From Sorghum bicolor (lineage: Eukaryota; Streptophyta; Magnoliopsida; Poales; Poaceae), in NCBI RefSeq assembly GCF_000003195.3, contig NC_012877.2, positions 30,335,007 through 30,399,006 on the forward strand: DNA of 64,000 bases. The letters are read 5' to 3'. A program made the translations under genes and the position numbers. The notes under the pieces were generated by a model. The model was not told the DNA's origin, searched no databases, and saw nothing but the letters and a program-made list of their open reading frames with translations. Shown here piece after piece: positions 1-10,383 of this stretch. The stretch's first letter is position 1; the number at the start of each line of letters is the position of its first letter.

Positions 1-1345
1 GGAAGTTCTATCAGGTGTGTCGAAATTGATTTCCAAGCATATGGAATGTTCCAGGCAAACCGGTTCAATAAATCAGGCATCAAGATTAGCACTATCTCCA
101 AACCGAGCTTCCACTTGAGCCCCTTTACCTAGGAGTAATATCACGTGCATCCAAAATGGTTTCTTAGCCTATGGTGCATTAGGCAGAAACCTTGTACCTA
201 TCTTGCACCAAAACTAACACTATCTCCAAAGAGACCGAAGTGGGATTCTATATGACACACGTCATCTAGGAGTTTTATTGGGTGCTTCCAAATAGATTTC
301 TAAGCATATGGGATGTTATATGCAATTCGTGCACCTATCTTGCATCAAGACTATCACTATCTCAAAACCGAGCTTCCACTTGAGCCCCTTTACCTAGGAT
401 ACCATCACGTGCGTCCAAAATGGTCAAATCGTGTACCTATCTTGCACCAAAACTAACACTTTCTCCACACAAACTGAAGTGAGATTCTATATGACACATC
501 ATCTAGGAGTTCTATTGGGTGCTTCTAAATAGATTTCTAAGCATATGGTACGTTCCATGCAATTAGTGCACCTATCTTGCATCAAGATTAGCACTATATC
601 CAAACAAACCAAACTGAGCTTCCACTTGAGCCTCTTTACCCAGGAGTATCATCGGATGTATCCAAAATGGTTTCTTAGCCTATGATGCATTAGGCACAAA
701 CCGTGTACCTATCTTGCACCAAAACTAACTCTGTCTCCAAACAGACCGAAGCGAGATTCCATATGACACATGTCATCTAGGAGTTCTCATTGGGGTGCGT
801 CCAAATGGATTTCTTAGCATATGGTATGTTCCATGCAAAACGTGCACCTATCTTGCATCAAGATTAGCACTATCTCCAAATAGATTGAACCGACCTTCCA
901 CTTGAGCCTCTTCACCTAGGATTATCATCGGGTGCTTCCATAATGGTTTCTGAGCCTATGGTGCATTATGCGCAAACCATGCACCAATCATGCACCTAAA
1001 CTAACACTATCTCCAAACAGATTGAAGCAAGATTCCATATGACACACATGATTTAGCAGTTCTATCGGGTGCGTCCAAATTGATTTCTGAGAATATGCTA
1101 CGTTCCATGCAAACCGTACACCTATCTCTCATCAAGATTAGCACTATCTCCAAATAGACCGAACAGAGCTTTCACTTGAGCCTCTATACCTAGGAGTACC
1201 ATCGGGAACTTCCACAACGATTTCTGAGCCTATGGTGCACTGGGTACAAACCGTGCAACTATCTTGCACCGAAACTAATACTATCTCCAACTAGAGCAAA
1301 GCGAGATTCCATGTGATACAGTTCATCAATTTAGTTCCATCGGGT
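1..1345. repeat. Irregular HOR unit with an extra dimer
   Basis: Monomer order here is A-B-C-B-C-D-E-F-G-H instead of A to H. The B-C dimer occurs twice (about 140-405 and 405-645). The second B monomer has lost about 35 bp, so the core spacing is 102 instead of 137 bp (356 to 458). This is the footprint of an unequal exchange at dimer register. Confidence 0.7.
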
Positions 1346-2407
1346 GCATCTACAGTTACATCGGGTGTGTCCAAAGCATATGGTATGTTCCATTTAAACC
1401 GTGCACCTATCTTGCATCAACATTAGAACTATCTCCAAACAGAGAGAACCAAGATTCCACATGAGCCTCTTCACCAAGGAGTACCATCACGTGTGTCCAA
1501 AATAGTTTCTTAGCCTATGGTGCATTAGGCACAAACCGTGTACCTATCTTACACCGAAACTAACACTATCTCCAAAGAGACCAAAGTGAGATTCTATATG
1601 ACACACGTCATCTAGGAGTTCTATTGGGTGCTTCCAAATATATTTCTAAGCATATGCTACGTTCGATGCAATTCGTGCACCTATCTTGCATCAAGATTAG
1701 CACTATCGCCAAACAAAGAAAACTGAGCTTCCACTTGGGCCCCTTTACCTAGGAGTATCATCGGGTGCATCCAAAATGGTTTCTTAGCCTACGATACAGT
1801 AGGCGCAAACTGTGTACCTATCTTGCACCAAAACTAACTCTGTCTCCAAACAGACCATAGCGAGATTCCATATGACACATGTCATCTACGAGTTCTATTG
1901 GGGTGCGTCCAAATGGATTTCTTAGCATATGGTATGTTCCTTGCAAACCGTACACCTATCTTGCATCAAGATTAGCACTATCTCTAAGCAGATCGAACCG
2001 ACATTACACTTGAGCCTCTTCACCTAGGATTATCATCGGGTGCTTCCATAATGGTTTCTGAGCCTATGGTGCATTATGCGCAAACTATGCACCAATCTTG
2101 CACCTAAACTAACACTGTCTCCAAACATATCGAAGCAAGATTCCATATGACACACATAATCTAGGAGTTCTATCGGGTGTACACCTATCTTGCATTAAGA
2201 TTAGCAATATCTCCAAACAGACCGAACCAAGCTTTCACTTGAGCCTCATCACCTAGGAGTACCATCGAGAACTTCCACAACGATTTCTGAGCCTATGGTG
2301 CACTGGGCACAAACCATGCAACTATCTTGCACCGAGACATATACTATCTCCAACTGGACCGAAACGAGATTTCATATGATACACTTCATCTAGTAGTTCC
2401 ATCGGGT
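1346..2407. repeat. HOR unit with a 55-bp internal deletion
   Basis: The unit runs from one 'gcatctacagttacatcggg' marker (1346) to the next (2408). It is 1062 bp long instead of 1117 because the G monomer lost about 55 bp near 2177, where 'atcgggtg' runs straight into 'tacacctatc'. Confidence 0.75.
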
Positions 2408-3524
2408 GCATCTACAGTTACATCGGGTTTGTCCAAATTGATTTCTGAGCATATGGTATGTTCCATGCAAACCGTGCACCTATCTTGCATCAAGATTAGA
2501 ACTATCTCCAAACAGATAGAACCAAGATTCCACTTGAGCCTCTTCACCAAGGAGTAACATTGTGTGTGTCCAAAATAGTTTCTTAGTCTATGGTGCATTA
2601 GGCACAAACCGTGTACCTATCTTGCAACGAAACTAACACTTTCTCCAAAGAGACCGAAGTGAGATTCTATATGACACACGTCATCTAGGAGTTCTATTGG
2701 GTGCTTCCAAATATATTTTGCATATGGTACGTTCCATGCAATTTGTGCACCTATCTTGCATCAAGATTAGCACTATCTCCAAACAAAAGCAAACTGAGCT
2801 TCCACTTGAGCCCCTTTACCGAGGAGTATCATCGGGTGCATCCAAAATGGTTTCTTAGCCTATGATGGATTAGGCGGAAACTGTGTACCTATCTTGCACC
2901 AAAACTAACTCTGTCTCCAAACAGACCAAAGCGAGATTCCATATGACACATGTCATCTAGGAGTTTTATTGGGGTGCGCCCAAATGGATTTCTTTGCATA
3001 TGGTATGTTCCATGCAAACCGTGCACCTATCTTGCATCAAGATTAGAACTATCTCCAAACAGATCGAACCCACCTTCCACATGAGCCTCTTCACCTAGGA
3101 TTATCATCGGGTGGTTCCATAATGGTTTATGAGCCAATGGTGCATTATGCGCAAACCATGCACCAATCTTGCACCTAAACTAACACTGTCTCCAAACAGA
3201 CTGAAGCGAGATTCCATATGACACATATGATTTAGCAGTTCTATCGGGTGCGTCCAAATTGATTTTCGAGAATATTCTACGTTCCATGCAAACCGTACAC
3301 CTAACTCTCATCAAGATTAGCACTATCTGCAAATAGACCGAACCGAGCTTTCACTTAAGCCTCTATACCTAGGAGTACCATCGGGAACTTCCACAACGAT
3401 TTCTGAGCCAATGGTGCACTGGGCACAAACCATGCAACTATCTTGCACCAAAACTAATACTATCTCCAACTAGACCAAAGCGAGATTCCATATGATACAC
3501 TTCATCTAGTTAGTTCCATCGGGT
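2408..3524. repeat. Canonical 1117-bp HOR unit
   Basis: Marker to marker distance is exactly 1117 bp. That equals eight 137-bp monomers plus a unique 21-bp insertion (beginning 'tgcatctacagttacat') at the H/A junction. The eight monomers are distinguishable by private variants, for example 'agagaccgaagtg' in B, 'acaaaagcaaact' in C, 'ggattatcatcggg' in E and 'aacttccacaacg' in H. Confidence 0.85.
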
Positions 3525-4641
3525 GCATCTACAGTTACATCGGGTGTGTCCAAATTGATTTCTGAGCATATGGTATGTTCCATGCAAACCGTGCACCTAT
3601 CTTGCATCAAGATTAGAACTATCTCCAAACAGACAGAACCAAGATTCCACATGAGCCTCTTCACCAAGGAGTACCATCGCGTGTGTCCAAAATAGTTTCT
3701 TAGCCTATGGTGCATTAGGCACAAACCGTGTACCTATCGTGCACCGAAACTAACACTACCTCCAAAGAGACTGAAGTGAGATTCTATATGACACATGTCA
3801 TCTAGGAGTTCTATTGGGTGCTTCCAAATATATTTCTAAGCATATGTTACGTCCATGCAATTCGTGCACCTATCTTGCATCTAGATTAGCACTATCTCCA
3901 AACAAAAGCAAACTGAGCTTCCACTTGAGCCCCTTTACCCCGGAGTATCATCGGGTGCATCCAAAATTGTATCTTAGCCTACGATGCATTAAGCGAAAAC
4001 TGTGTACCTATCTTGCACCAAAACTAACTATCTCCAAACAGACCAAAGCGAGATTTCATATGACACATATCATCTAGGAGTTCTATTGGGGTGCGTCCAA
4101 ATGGATTTCTTAGCATATGGTATGTTCCATGAAAACCGTGCACCTATCTTGCATCAAGATTAGCACTACCTCCAAACAGATCGAACCGACCATCCACTTG
4201 AGCCACTTCACCTAGGATTATTATCGGGTGCTTCCATAATGGTTTCTGAGCCTATGGTGCGTTATGCGCAAACCATGCACCAATCTTGCACCTAAACTAA
4301 CACTGTCTCTAAACAGATTGAAGCAAGATTTCATATGACACACATGATCTAGGAGTTCTATCGGGTGCGTCCAAATTGATTTATGAGAATATGGTATGTT
4401 CCACGCAAACCGTACACCTATCTTTCATCAATATTAGCACTATCTCCAAACAGACCGAACCGAGCTTTCACTTGAGCCTATTCACCTAGTAGTACCATCG
4501 GCAAGTTCCACAACGATTTCTAAGCCTATGGTGCACTGGGCACAAACCATGCAACTATCTTGCACCGAAACTAATACTATCTCCAACTAGACCGAAGCGA
4601 GATTCCATATGATACACTTCATCTAGTTAGTTCCATCGGGT
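3525..4641. repeat. Canonical 1117-bp HOR unit
   Basis: A second unit of exactly 1117 bp with the same A-to-H monomer order. The next unit (4642 on) is interrupted at 5110 by the LTR-like fragment. Confidence 0.85.
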
Positions 4642-5110
4642 GCATCTACAGTTACATCGGGTGTGTCCAAATTGATTTATGAGCATATGGTATGTTCCAT
4701 GCAAACCGTGCACCTATCTTGCATCAAGATTAGAACTATCTCCAAATAGACAGAACCAAGATTCCACATGAGCCTCTTCACCAAGGAGTATCATCGCGTG
4801 CGTCCAAAATAGTTTCTTAGCCTATGGTGCGTTAGGCACAAAACGTGAATCTATCTTGCACCGAAACTAACACTATCTCTAAAGAGACCGAAGTGAGATT
4901 CTATATGACACACGTCATCTAGGAGTTCTATTGGGTGCTTCCAAATATATTTTGAAGCATATGGTAATGTTCCATGCAATTCGTGCACCTATCTGGCATC
5001 AAGATTAGCACTATGTCCAAACAAAAGCAAACTAAGGTTCCACTTGAGCCCCTTTACCCAGGAGTATCTTCGGGTGTATCCAAAATGGTTTCTTAGCCTA
5101 TGATGCATTA
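4496..5110. repeat. Satellite segment duplicated on the far side of Tat-1 (left copy)
   Basis: These 615 bp recur without indels at 16551-17165, immediately right of the Tat-1 3' LTR, with only three substitutions seen by eye. Rare variants are shared, for example 'aaaacgtgaat', 'atggtaatgtt', 'ctatctggcatc' and 'actatgtcc'. The next most similar copy (19609-19885 continued at 35072) differs at about 15 sites. Confidence 0.85.
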
Positions 5111-5343
5111 GTTCTATTTCTTCGGGAGTATCTAGTTCTAGTTCTAGTTCATCTAGTTCTAGTTCTAGTTAGTTCTAGTTGTAATCTAGAAAATAGGGAG
5201 AGAGAAGAGGAGAGCGAAGGAGGAGACGGATCTGTCGTATCTTCCTCAACATTGTACTTTTGCAGCAACTGGTTCGTTCTTCATCATTCTCCAAGTTCTT
5301 CAATTCATAATTCCTAAGTTCTTTAATTACTTTTATTTACATT
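5111..5343. mobile_element. Truncated LTR-like fragment, possibly centromeric retrotransposon
   Basis: Non-satellite sequence between the satellite and the Tat-1 5' LTR. It starts abruptly, contains a (GTTCTA)n-like run at about 5131-5180, a purine-rich stretch ('gggagagagaagaggagag') and then pyrimidine-rich sequence, and ends at the Tat-1 insertion point. The composition resembles the 3' part of an LTR. Its place inside centromeric satellite makes a CRM/CRR-type centromeric retrotransposon the first guess, but that is inference. The missing right half is not found beyond Tat-1. Confidence 0.45.
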
Positions 5344-6388
5344 TGTCGAGGGTATCGGTAAGGGGTACCCTCAGCGACGCGCATTATGAGATTGCCCGTA
5401 CGAAGGTCGAGACCCTCGATTCGACGCTCTGATCTTACGTATGCGCCGCCATCGACGGTCGCAGCCTCGAAGACGGAAATAGCGTCGAGCGAATCGGTCA
5501 GGGCTCGAGCGACGACTGCCGTCGAAAACGGAAGCGGGCTCGAGCGAACCGAGAGGCGTCGGGCGCAAGGACACTGTCCGCCGCCTGACGCGCGCACGCG
5601 GGCCGGAGCATTAAATGCACCTGACGCTTCCCCACCTAACACACGGGTCACGAAAGGCGTGATAGGGAACAAGCTTCTGTCCCATCGTTCTTTTTGCAGC
5701 CTTCCCACCGAACGACCCAGGGCGTGTCAGGACGCAGGAAACAAGGATGGAACGTCTAATCGGGACCCCCTCGAGACACCCAAGGTCAGCGCTCCAGATA
5801 TCAGCATATTACACGGCGTCCGACCCTCGACCGAACAGGGTCCCTTCCTAGGGACAAGTTGGGCGTCGACTGACAACACCACAGCTACCCCGCCGGATCC
5901 GCCACCATACCGTACAAGCATGCGACCTCAGAACCAGCACAAGGCGGCTGGCAGGGCAGAACGCAGGAGCACGCGTAATCATCACCGGGCTATCAAGATG
6001 GGACGACTCGAGGCCATGCCGTACGGAAGCCTCGAGTAGGTCAGCGCTCCATGCGGCTATCGATCCCTACTCTAACATCTACGCATGTACCCTGTGTCTC
6101 TCCTTGGAGCTATAAAAGGAGAAACTCAGGAATAGAAGGGGGGGACATCACAACACAAGACCACGCTCATACGTAGTAAAGCTCCACACTTCATACCACG
6201 CTTGTATTCGCCCCTGTACAAGCACTTAGGTGCAAGATAATACAAACTCTCTCCCCCCGCTGGACGTAGGGCCTTCTCTTGCCCGAACCAGGATAAATCT
6301 CTGTGTCTTCTTGCATCACCATCCGGAAAAGGGAGCACGCATACGAATTTACTCGTTGGTGTGACCCCACGGGGGAAAAACACCGACA
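5344..6388 (+). repeat. Tat-1 5' LTR
   Basis: 1045 bp, TGTCG...CGACA, matching 15506-16550 base for base except for about nine substitutions. Many CTCGAG and TCGA motifs. Long ORFs across it have no protein character. Confidence 0.95.
6111..6118 (+). promoter_or_regulatory. TATA box of Tat-1 sense transcript
   Basis: TATAAAAG preceded by 'ccttggagc', with the LTR end 270 bp downstream. It is in the expected place to start genomic RNA. The same motif is at 16273 in the 3' LTR. Confidence 0.75.
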
Positions 6389-6389
6389 G

Positions 6390-6408
6390 TTGGCGCGCCA
6401 GGTAGGGG
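6390..6408 (+). other. Primer-binding site of Tat-1
   Basis: TTGGCGCGCCAGGTAGGGG starts one base after the LTR end. The initial TGG pairs with a tRNA 3' CCA. The same motif follows the Tat-2 LTR. It is not the initiator-methionine type used by Chromo-D. I cannot name the tRNA with confidence. Confidence 0.7.
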
Positions 6409-6446
6409 TCCTGCGTGTTTTTCATCGATTTCCCACTCCTTTCCGG

Positions 6447-8246
6447 ATGGCTACTCTTGCCTCGCCGTTTCCGCGCTCCACGGTGATTTGGTTTGGGAGT
6501 CTCGAGTTCATGTCTACGGGCTCCGGCTACAACATGATCTTGCTCTCAGTCAAAGGACCAGGAGGAGCCCGCGTTACGCCAGCATGGTTGAAGGCCCCGA
6601 GACGCCCTCATCACCACGCCTCCCCGCCTAAGAAGAGGCACGGACAGCACCACCGCGGCCCTTCTGCTTCAGCACGACAAACAACTCGTGCGAGGCAGGA
6701 TGTGGGCCACAAGTCGGCAGCACCATGTGACGGAGCAACAAGTGCGACGACTCAGCACCGCGCGACGACGGGAGGGGACGCGTCTCGCGCCCTCTCCCCC
6801 ACCGCAGCTAGGCTACTTCCACACGGGTTGTTCTCTCCAAGGGCGGCACTGCCGTTCGGAATGGACAACGCCGTGGCGTCGCTCGCCAGGACGATATGCC
6901 CAAACGCCAAGACGTACGTGGAAAGACCCATGGTCCTCCCACATAGCTCTGAAGCACGGCGGTCGGCGTCCGAGCTGCCGGACCTTTCCCGAGCACGAGG
7001 CCTCCGTCGTCTAGGCCCTGGACGATACTCGATCACCTCCCTCAGGCAACGATTGCTGGAGGAAGGACGTGGGTGTTTCTACGCCGCCGAACCGGACTCC
7101 GACTCCGAGACAGACAGCTATGACCCTATGAGGGAATGTTATCACATCGACGGGGCGGTAGAAACTACTGACGAGACACGGGATGCTGCTGCGGGTGGTC
7201 GAGCCCCCGCGGCGCGAGAAGACCCCAGGACGCCTGGGAACGACGGACAAGTCGACCCCCCACCCCAGGAAGACAGAATCGCGCAGCTCGCGCAGCTGCG
7301 GGAGATCAAAATGAAGCTCAACGAAGACCGCGAGCGCCTCGTCCTGCTCGAGCAAATCCTCGAACAAGACCTGCCCTACCCGCCGGGCGGAAGTGTCCGC
7401 AGACGCGCTCGAGAGGTACATCGACAAATCGTCGGTGACGCAGAGGCGGAGCAACCTGTCAGCCGTTTCCCTCGAGCAGGCCAGAATGTAGTGGCAGCGA
7501 CGATGCTGCTACGTAACATGCCAGAGCCGTCGAATTCCCAGGCCCGACGCATTCGAGATGAAGTTCAGACATTGCTCCAGGTGGCAGCAGTTCAACAAGC
7601 CGAAAGTTCGGCGTCTCGACGACGAGGAGCTGCCACAGAGAAGCGCGACAAACAGCCTCTAAACGAAGAGGAGGTGTCAGTCCATCAACAACCTCCCCCT
7701 CGAGGTAGAAAGACCACTCTCATCCTCCCTGCCGACAATCAACGTCGACACGACGCGCGGCACGACATCAAAGAAAATAGACGCCGCCGGCACGGAGACG
7801 CGGAAGAACGTGGTTATAGCGCGCATCGCGGTGGGAGATACTACAGCGACGAGGACCGGGTGGCCCCCGAGCCACCGGGCCCGCGGGTGTTCAGCAGGGC
7901 GATTCGCAGCACGCCCCTGCCCAATCCGTTTCGACCCCCGACCAGCATCGCGAAGTACAACGGAGAGACCAAACCAGAGTTATGGCTGGTCGATTTCAGG
8001 TTGGCCTGTCAGCTAGGTGGCGCTCGAGGTGATGACCGAGCCATCATCAGACAGCTACCCCTTTTCCTCTCCGACACCGCCCGTCGATGGCTCGAGGAAC
8101 TCCCTGCCAATCAGATCCACAACTGGGTTGATCTGGTCAGAGTCTTCGAGGGTAACTTCAAAGGGACCTACATACGGCCAGGGAACTCGTGGGACCTCAG
8201 TAAATGCAAGCAGAAGTCAGGAGAAACTCTTCGGGAGTACGCTTGA
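6447..8246 (+). CDS. gag: Tat-1 Gag, truncated by an in-frame stop
   Basis: 599 codons from the ATG at 6447, chosen because it lies just after the primer-binding site and has a counterpart at 37936 in Tat-2; the frame is also open upstream into the LTR. The first 250 residues are low-complexity and basic. An acidic stretch and an amphipathic helix-rich region with a Leu-Glu repeat follow at about residues 290-320. A retrotransposon-gag capsid-like domain lies at about 510-575 ('RRWLEELPANQIHNW'). The frame ends at TGA (8244-8246) in 'LREYA*RFSKQ', where related gags continue, so the nucleocapsid part is not translated. The same TGA is present in Tat-2 (39739). A 3-kb deletion starts about 40 bp downstream. 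Confidence 0.8.
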   Translation: MATLASPFPRSTVIWFGSLEFMSTGSGYNMILLSVKGPGGARVTPAWLKAPRRPHHHASPPKKRHGQHHRGPSASARQTTRARQDVGHKSAAPCDGATSATTQHRATTGGDASRALSPTAARLLPHGLFSPRAALPFGMDNAVASLARTICPNAKTYVERPMVLPHSSEARRSASELPDLSRARGLRRLGPGRYSITSLRQRLLEEGRGCFYAAEPDSDSETDSYDPMRECYHIDGAVETTDETRDAAAGGRAPAAREDPRTPGNDGQVDPPPQEDRIAQLAQLREIKMKLNEDRERLVLLEQILEQDLPYPPGGSVRRRAREVHRQIVGDAEAEQPVSRFPRAGQNVVAATMLLRNMPEPSNSQARRIRDEVQTLLQVAAVQQAESSASRRRGAATEKRDKQPLNEEEVSVHQQPPPRGRKTTLILPADNQRRHDARHDIKENRRRRHGDAEERGYSAHRGGRYYSDEDRVAPEPPGPRVFSRAIRSTPLPNPFRPPTSIAKYNGETKPELWLVDFRLACQLGGARGDDRAIIRQLPLFLSDTARRWLEELPANQIHNWVDLVRVFEGNFKGTYIRPGNSWDLSKCKQKSGETLREYA

Positions 8247-8293
8247 CGCTTCTCGAAGCAGCGCACTGAGTTGCCGCACATCCCTGACCAAAA
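8247..8293 (+). other. Scar of a 3-kb internal deletion (nucleocapsid, PR, RT, RNase H lost)
   Basis: Sequence matches Tat-2 from 39742 up to about 39785 ('catccctgacc') and then jumps to sequence matching Tat-2 at about 42760 ('aaaatggaagcgtactgc'). The skipped Tat-2 segment is about 2.97 kb. Both parental breakpoints carry GACC, which appears once at the junction near 8283-8286, so the deletion used about 4 bp of microhomology. Confidence 0.85.
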
Positions 8294-9829
8294 ATGGAAG
8301 CGTACTGCAAGGAGGTCCGTCGACTCGAAGACAGGTTCCACGGCCTCGAGCTTGTCCATGTCGCTCGACGCTACAACGAGGCAGCCGACGAACTCGCCAA
8401 GATCGCATCTACCAGAGGCACAGTGCCGCCTGATGCATTCTCAAAGGATCTTCACGAGCCATCCGTCGACCTAGGCATGGGGGCTGGCGTCGACACCACC
8501 ATCGCCCAACCAACCAATGCTGTCGATGCGCTCTTGATGGAGGAAGAGGTGATGGAGATAGAACGACGACCGGGTCGACCATTCGATTGGCGCACACCGT
8601 TCCTCGACTGCCTTATCCGCGGTGAGTTGCCAGAAGACAAGACAGCAGCTCGTCGTATCGCTCGACGGGCCAAATCATATGTGATCTATGGCGAAGACAA
8701 CGAGCTATATCGACGGAGCCCGACGGGGGTCTTACAACGTTGCATCACCGTAGAGGAAGGCCGAAAACTCCTCGATGACCTGCACTCGGGGGCTTGTGGC
8801 CACCACGCCGCCCCACGGACCCTTGTAGGAAACGCTTTTCGGCAAGGCTTTTACTGGCCAACGGCCGTGGCGGATGCCATCGAGCTCGTACGCTCGTGTC
8901 ATGGGTGCCAATTCTACGCCAAACAGACGCATCTGCCCGCCCACGCTCTTCAGATGATCCCCATCACCTGGCCGTTTGCGGTATGGGGGCTCGATTTAGT
9001 AGGACCTCTACAAAAGGCGAAAGGAGGGTATACCCATTTGCTGGTGGACATCGACAAGTTCTCCAAATGGATCGAGGCTCGACCCATCACCAACATCCGC
9101 TCCGAGCAGGCCGTCCTTTTCTTCTCCGACATCATCCATCGGTTTGGGATCCCCAATGTCATCATCACTGACAACGGCACCCACTTCACCGGCAGAAAGT
9201 TCTTGGATTTCTGCGATCAGCATCACATCCGTGTGAACTGGTCCGCAGTAGCCCACCCTCGAACTAACGGCCAGGTCGAGCGTGCCAACGGCATGATTTT
9301 GCAAGGACTCAAGCCAAGGATCTACAATCGATTGAAGAAATTCGGCAAGAAATGGGTCGAGGAGCTTTCCTCAGTCCTATGGAGCCTTAGGACAACGCCA
9401 AGCAGGGCCACAAAATACACCCCGTTCTTCATGGTCTACGGCTCTGAAGCTATCCTCCCCACAGACCTCGAGTATGGGTCACCACGACTCAAGGCTTACA
9501 ACGAGCAATCGAACAAAGAGACTCAGGAAAACGCGGTCGACCAACTCGAGGAGGCTCGAGACATGGCCCTCCTCAACTCTGCTAGATATCAGCAGAGACT
9601 CCGACGCTACCACGACAAGCACGTGCGCAAGAGGGACCTCAACGTAGGCGACCTTGTCCTACGACGCCGGCAAAGCAACCAAGGACGCCACAAGCTGACC
9701 CCACCTTGGGAAGGCCCGTATGTGGTGGCCGAGGTCCTTAAGCCAGGAACGTACAAATTGGCGGACGAAAAGGGGGCAGTCTTCACCAACGCATGGAACA
9801 TCGAACAGCTACGTCGATTCTACCCCTAG
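8294..9829 (+). CDS. pol: Tat-1 pol remnant: archaeal-type RNase H tail plus complete integrase
   Basis: 511 codons without a stop; the listed ATG is simply the first after the deletion scar, not a native start. Residues 1-45 are the end of the second (archaeal-type) RNase H ('YNEAADELAKIA'). The integrase follows, with an HHCC-type zinc-binding region at about residues 165-210 ending 'CHGCQFYAK'. Its catalytic triad is D234 in 'GLDLVG', D293 in 'ITDNGT' and E329 in 'GQVERANG', a D-D-x35-E spacing. A GPY/F-type C-terminal motif is 'EGPYVVAEV'. All catalytic residues are present, in contrast to the four stops and a frameshift in the Tat-2 integrase. It lacks any RT partner in cis. Confidence 0.88.
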   Translation: MEAYCKEVRRLEDRFHGLELVHVARRYNEAADELAKIASTRGTVPPDAFSKDLHEPSVDLGMGAGVDTTIAQPTNAVDALLMEEEVMEIERRPGRPFDWRTPFLDCLIRGELPEDKTAARRIARRAKSYVIYGEDNELYRRSPTGVLQRCITVEEGRKLLDDLHSGACGHHAAPRTLVGNAFRQGFYWPTAVADAIELVRSCHGCQFYAKQTHLPAHALQMIPITWPFAVWGLDLVGPLQKAKGGYTHLLVDIDKFSKWIEARPITNIRSEQAVLFFSDIIHRFGIPNVIITDNGTHFTGRKFLDFCDQHHIRVNWSAVAHPRTNGQVERANGMILQGLKPRIYNRLKKFGKKWVEELSSVLWSLRTTPSRATKYTPFFMVYGSEAILPTDLEYGSPRLKAYNEQSNKETQENAVDQLEEARDMALLNSARYQQRLRRYHDKHVRKRDLNVGDLVLRRRQSNQGRHKLTPPWEGPYVVAEVLKPGTYKLADEKGAVFTNAWNIEQLRRFYP

Positions 9830-10383
9830 AAGTCCTAGACTTACGATCCTACTTTTTGTACGAAGACTTTGTAAATGAACGCATGAATAAATAAAGTCTT
9901 TCCCTCGAGCGGCTTCTTTCTGTACCAAAAATAGTTACGAGTTATAGTCTCGACGTCAAAAGGGGATGCCGACCATGACCCATCATAGTCCGCACCCCCT
10001 CGGGGGCTACCAGAGGGACGACCCCTCCCCAAGCGTCGAAAAAGCCAAGAAATTTTCTTTTCTTGCTTGGTAAACCTTGCACGGTTCGAGTAGCCAAGGC
10101 ACCTCGAGCCCCTCAAAGGCCGAGGGATAATGAGCCGGAAAACTCCCATGCCCCTGGGCTACGGAAACTCTACTCACTTCCTCACCCTTGAGGAAATCGA
10201 GGTTGTTTCTGACGAAAGGTCGAGCAAGGGATACAAACGTAGGAACAAAGAGAAACAAAGGAACCTCGAGCGGAAAGACAAATAAGCAGTTAACAATTAC
10301 GAAAAGATACTATATCACGTAACAACAAAATTAATAAAGTATCGTACAAGGGGCCTCAGGCGCCCTGAGCAGGCTCGCAGGCC
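9830..10383. terminator. Non-coding spacer between pol and the convergent antisense gene
   Basis: Overlapping AATAAA signals at 9886-9895 lie about 60 bp after the pol stop and are the likely sense poly(A) region. Sense pol and the antisense gene are tail to tail across this 0.55-kb spacer. No ORF of interest is seen. Confidence 0.55.

Larger units (their letters stand above)
1..5110. repeat. 137-bp centromeric satellite array, block 1
   Basis: Tandem array of about 37 monomers of roughly 137 bp. The recurring core reads 'cacctatcttgcatcaag' in one monomer class and 'cctatcttgcaccaaaac' in the other, and the two classes alternate, so the basic unit is a dimer of about 274 bp. Successive core positions (for example 219, 356, 593, 730) are separated by 137 bp where no deletion intervenes. 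Above the dimer there is an eight-monomer higher-order repeat of 1117 bp. The monomer length fits the CEN38/SCEN satellite family of sorghum and sugarcane centromeres; the family name is inference because no alignment could be run. Short ORFs in the array are by-products of the repeat and are not genes. Confidence 0.93.

Noticed and set aside
2327..4077. Short ORFs of 72-87 codons in the satellite, several nearly identical to each other
   Set aside because: They recur once per HOR unit, on both strands, and their similarity comes from the tandem repeat itself.
1..5110. Regular repeats resembling a CRISPR array
   Set aside because: Period is 137 bp with no unique spacers, unlike the short direct repeats and spacers of CRISPR; the context is a plant genome.
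5386..6039. 217-codon ORF in the Tat-1 LTR, repeated at 15548-16201
   Set aside because: Lies entirely in LTR U3, no domain, low-complexity composition; it recurs only because the LTR is repeated.
6390..6408. tRNA-like sequence after the LTRs
   Set aside because: It is a primer-binding site complementary to a tRNA end, not a tRNA gene; no cloverleaf can be formed around it.
6303..6446. Gag frame extended 48 codons upstream into the LTR
   Set aside because: It would overlap the LTR end and primer-binding site; the ATG at 6447 with a Tat-2 counterpart is preferred.
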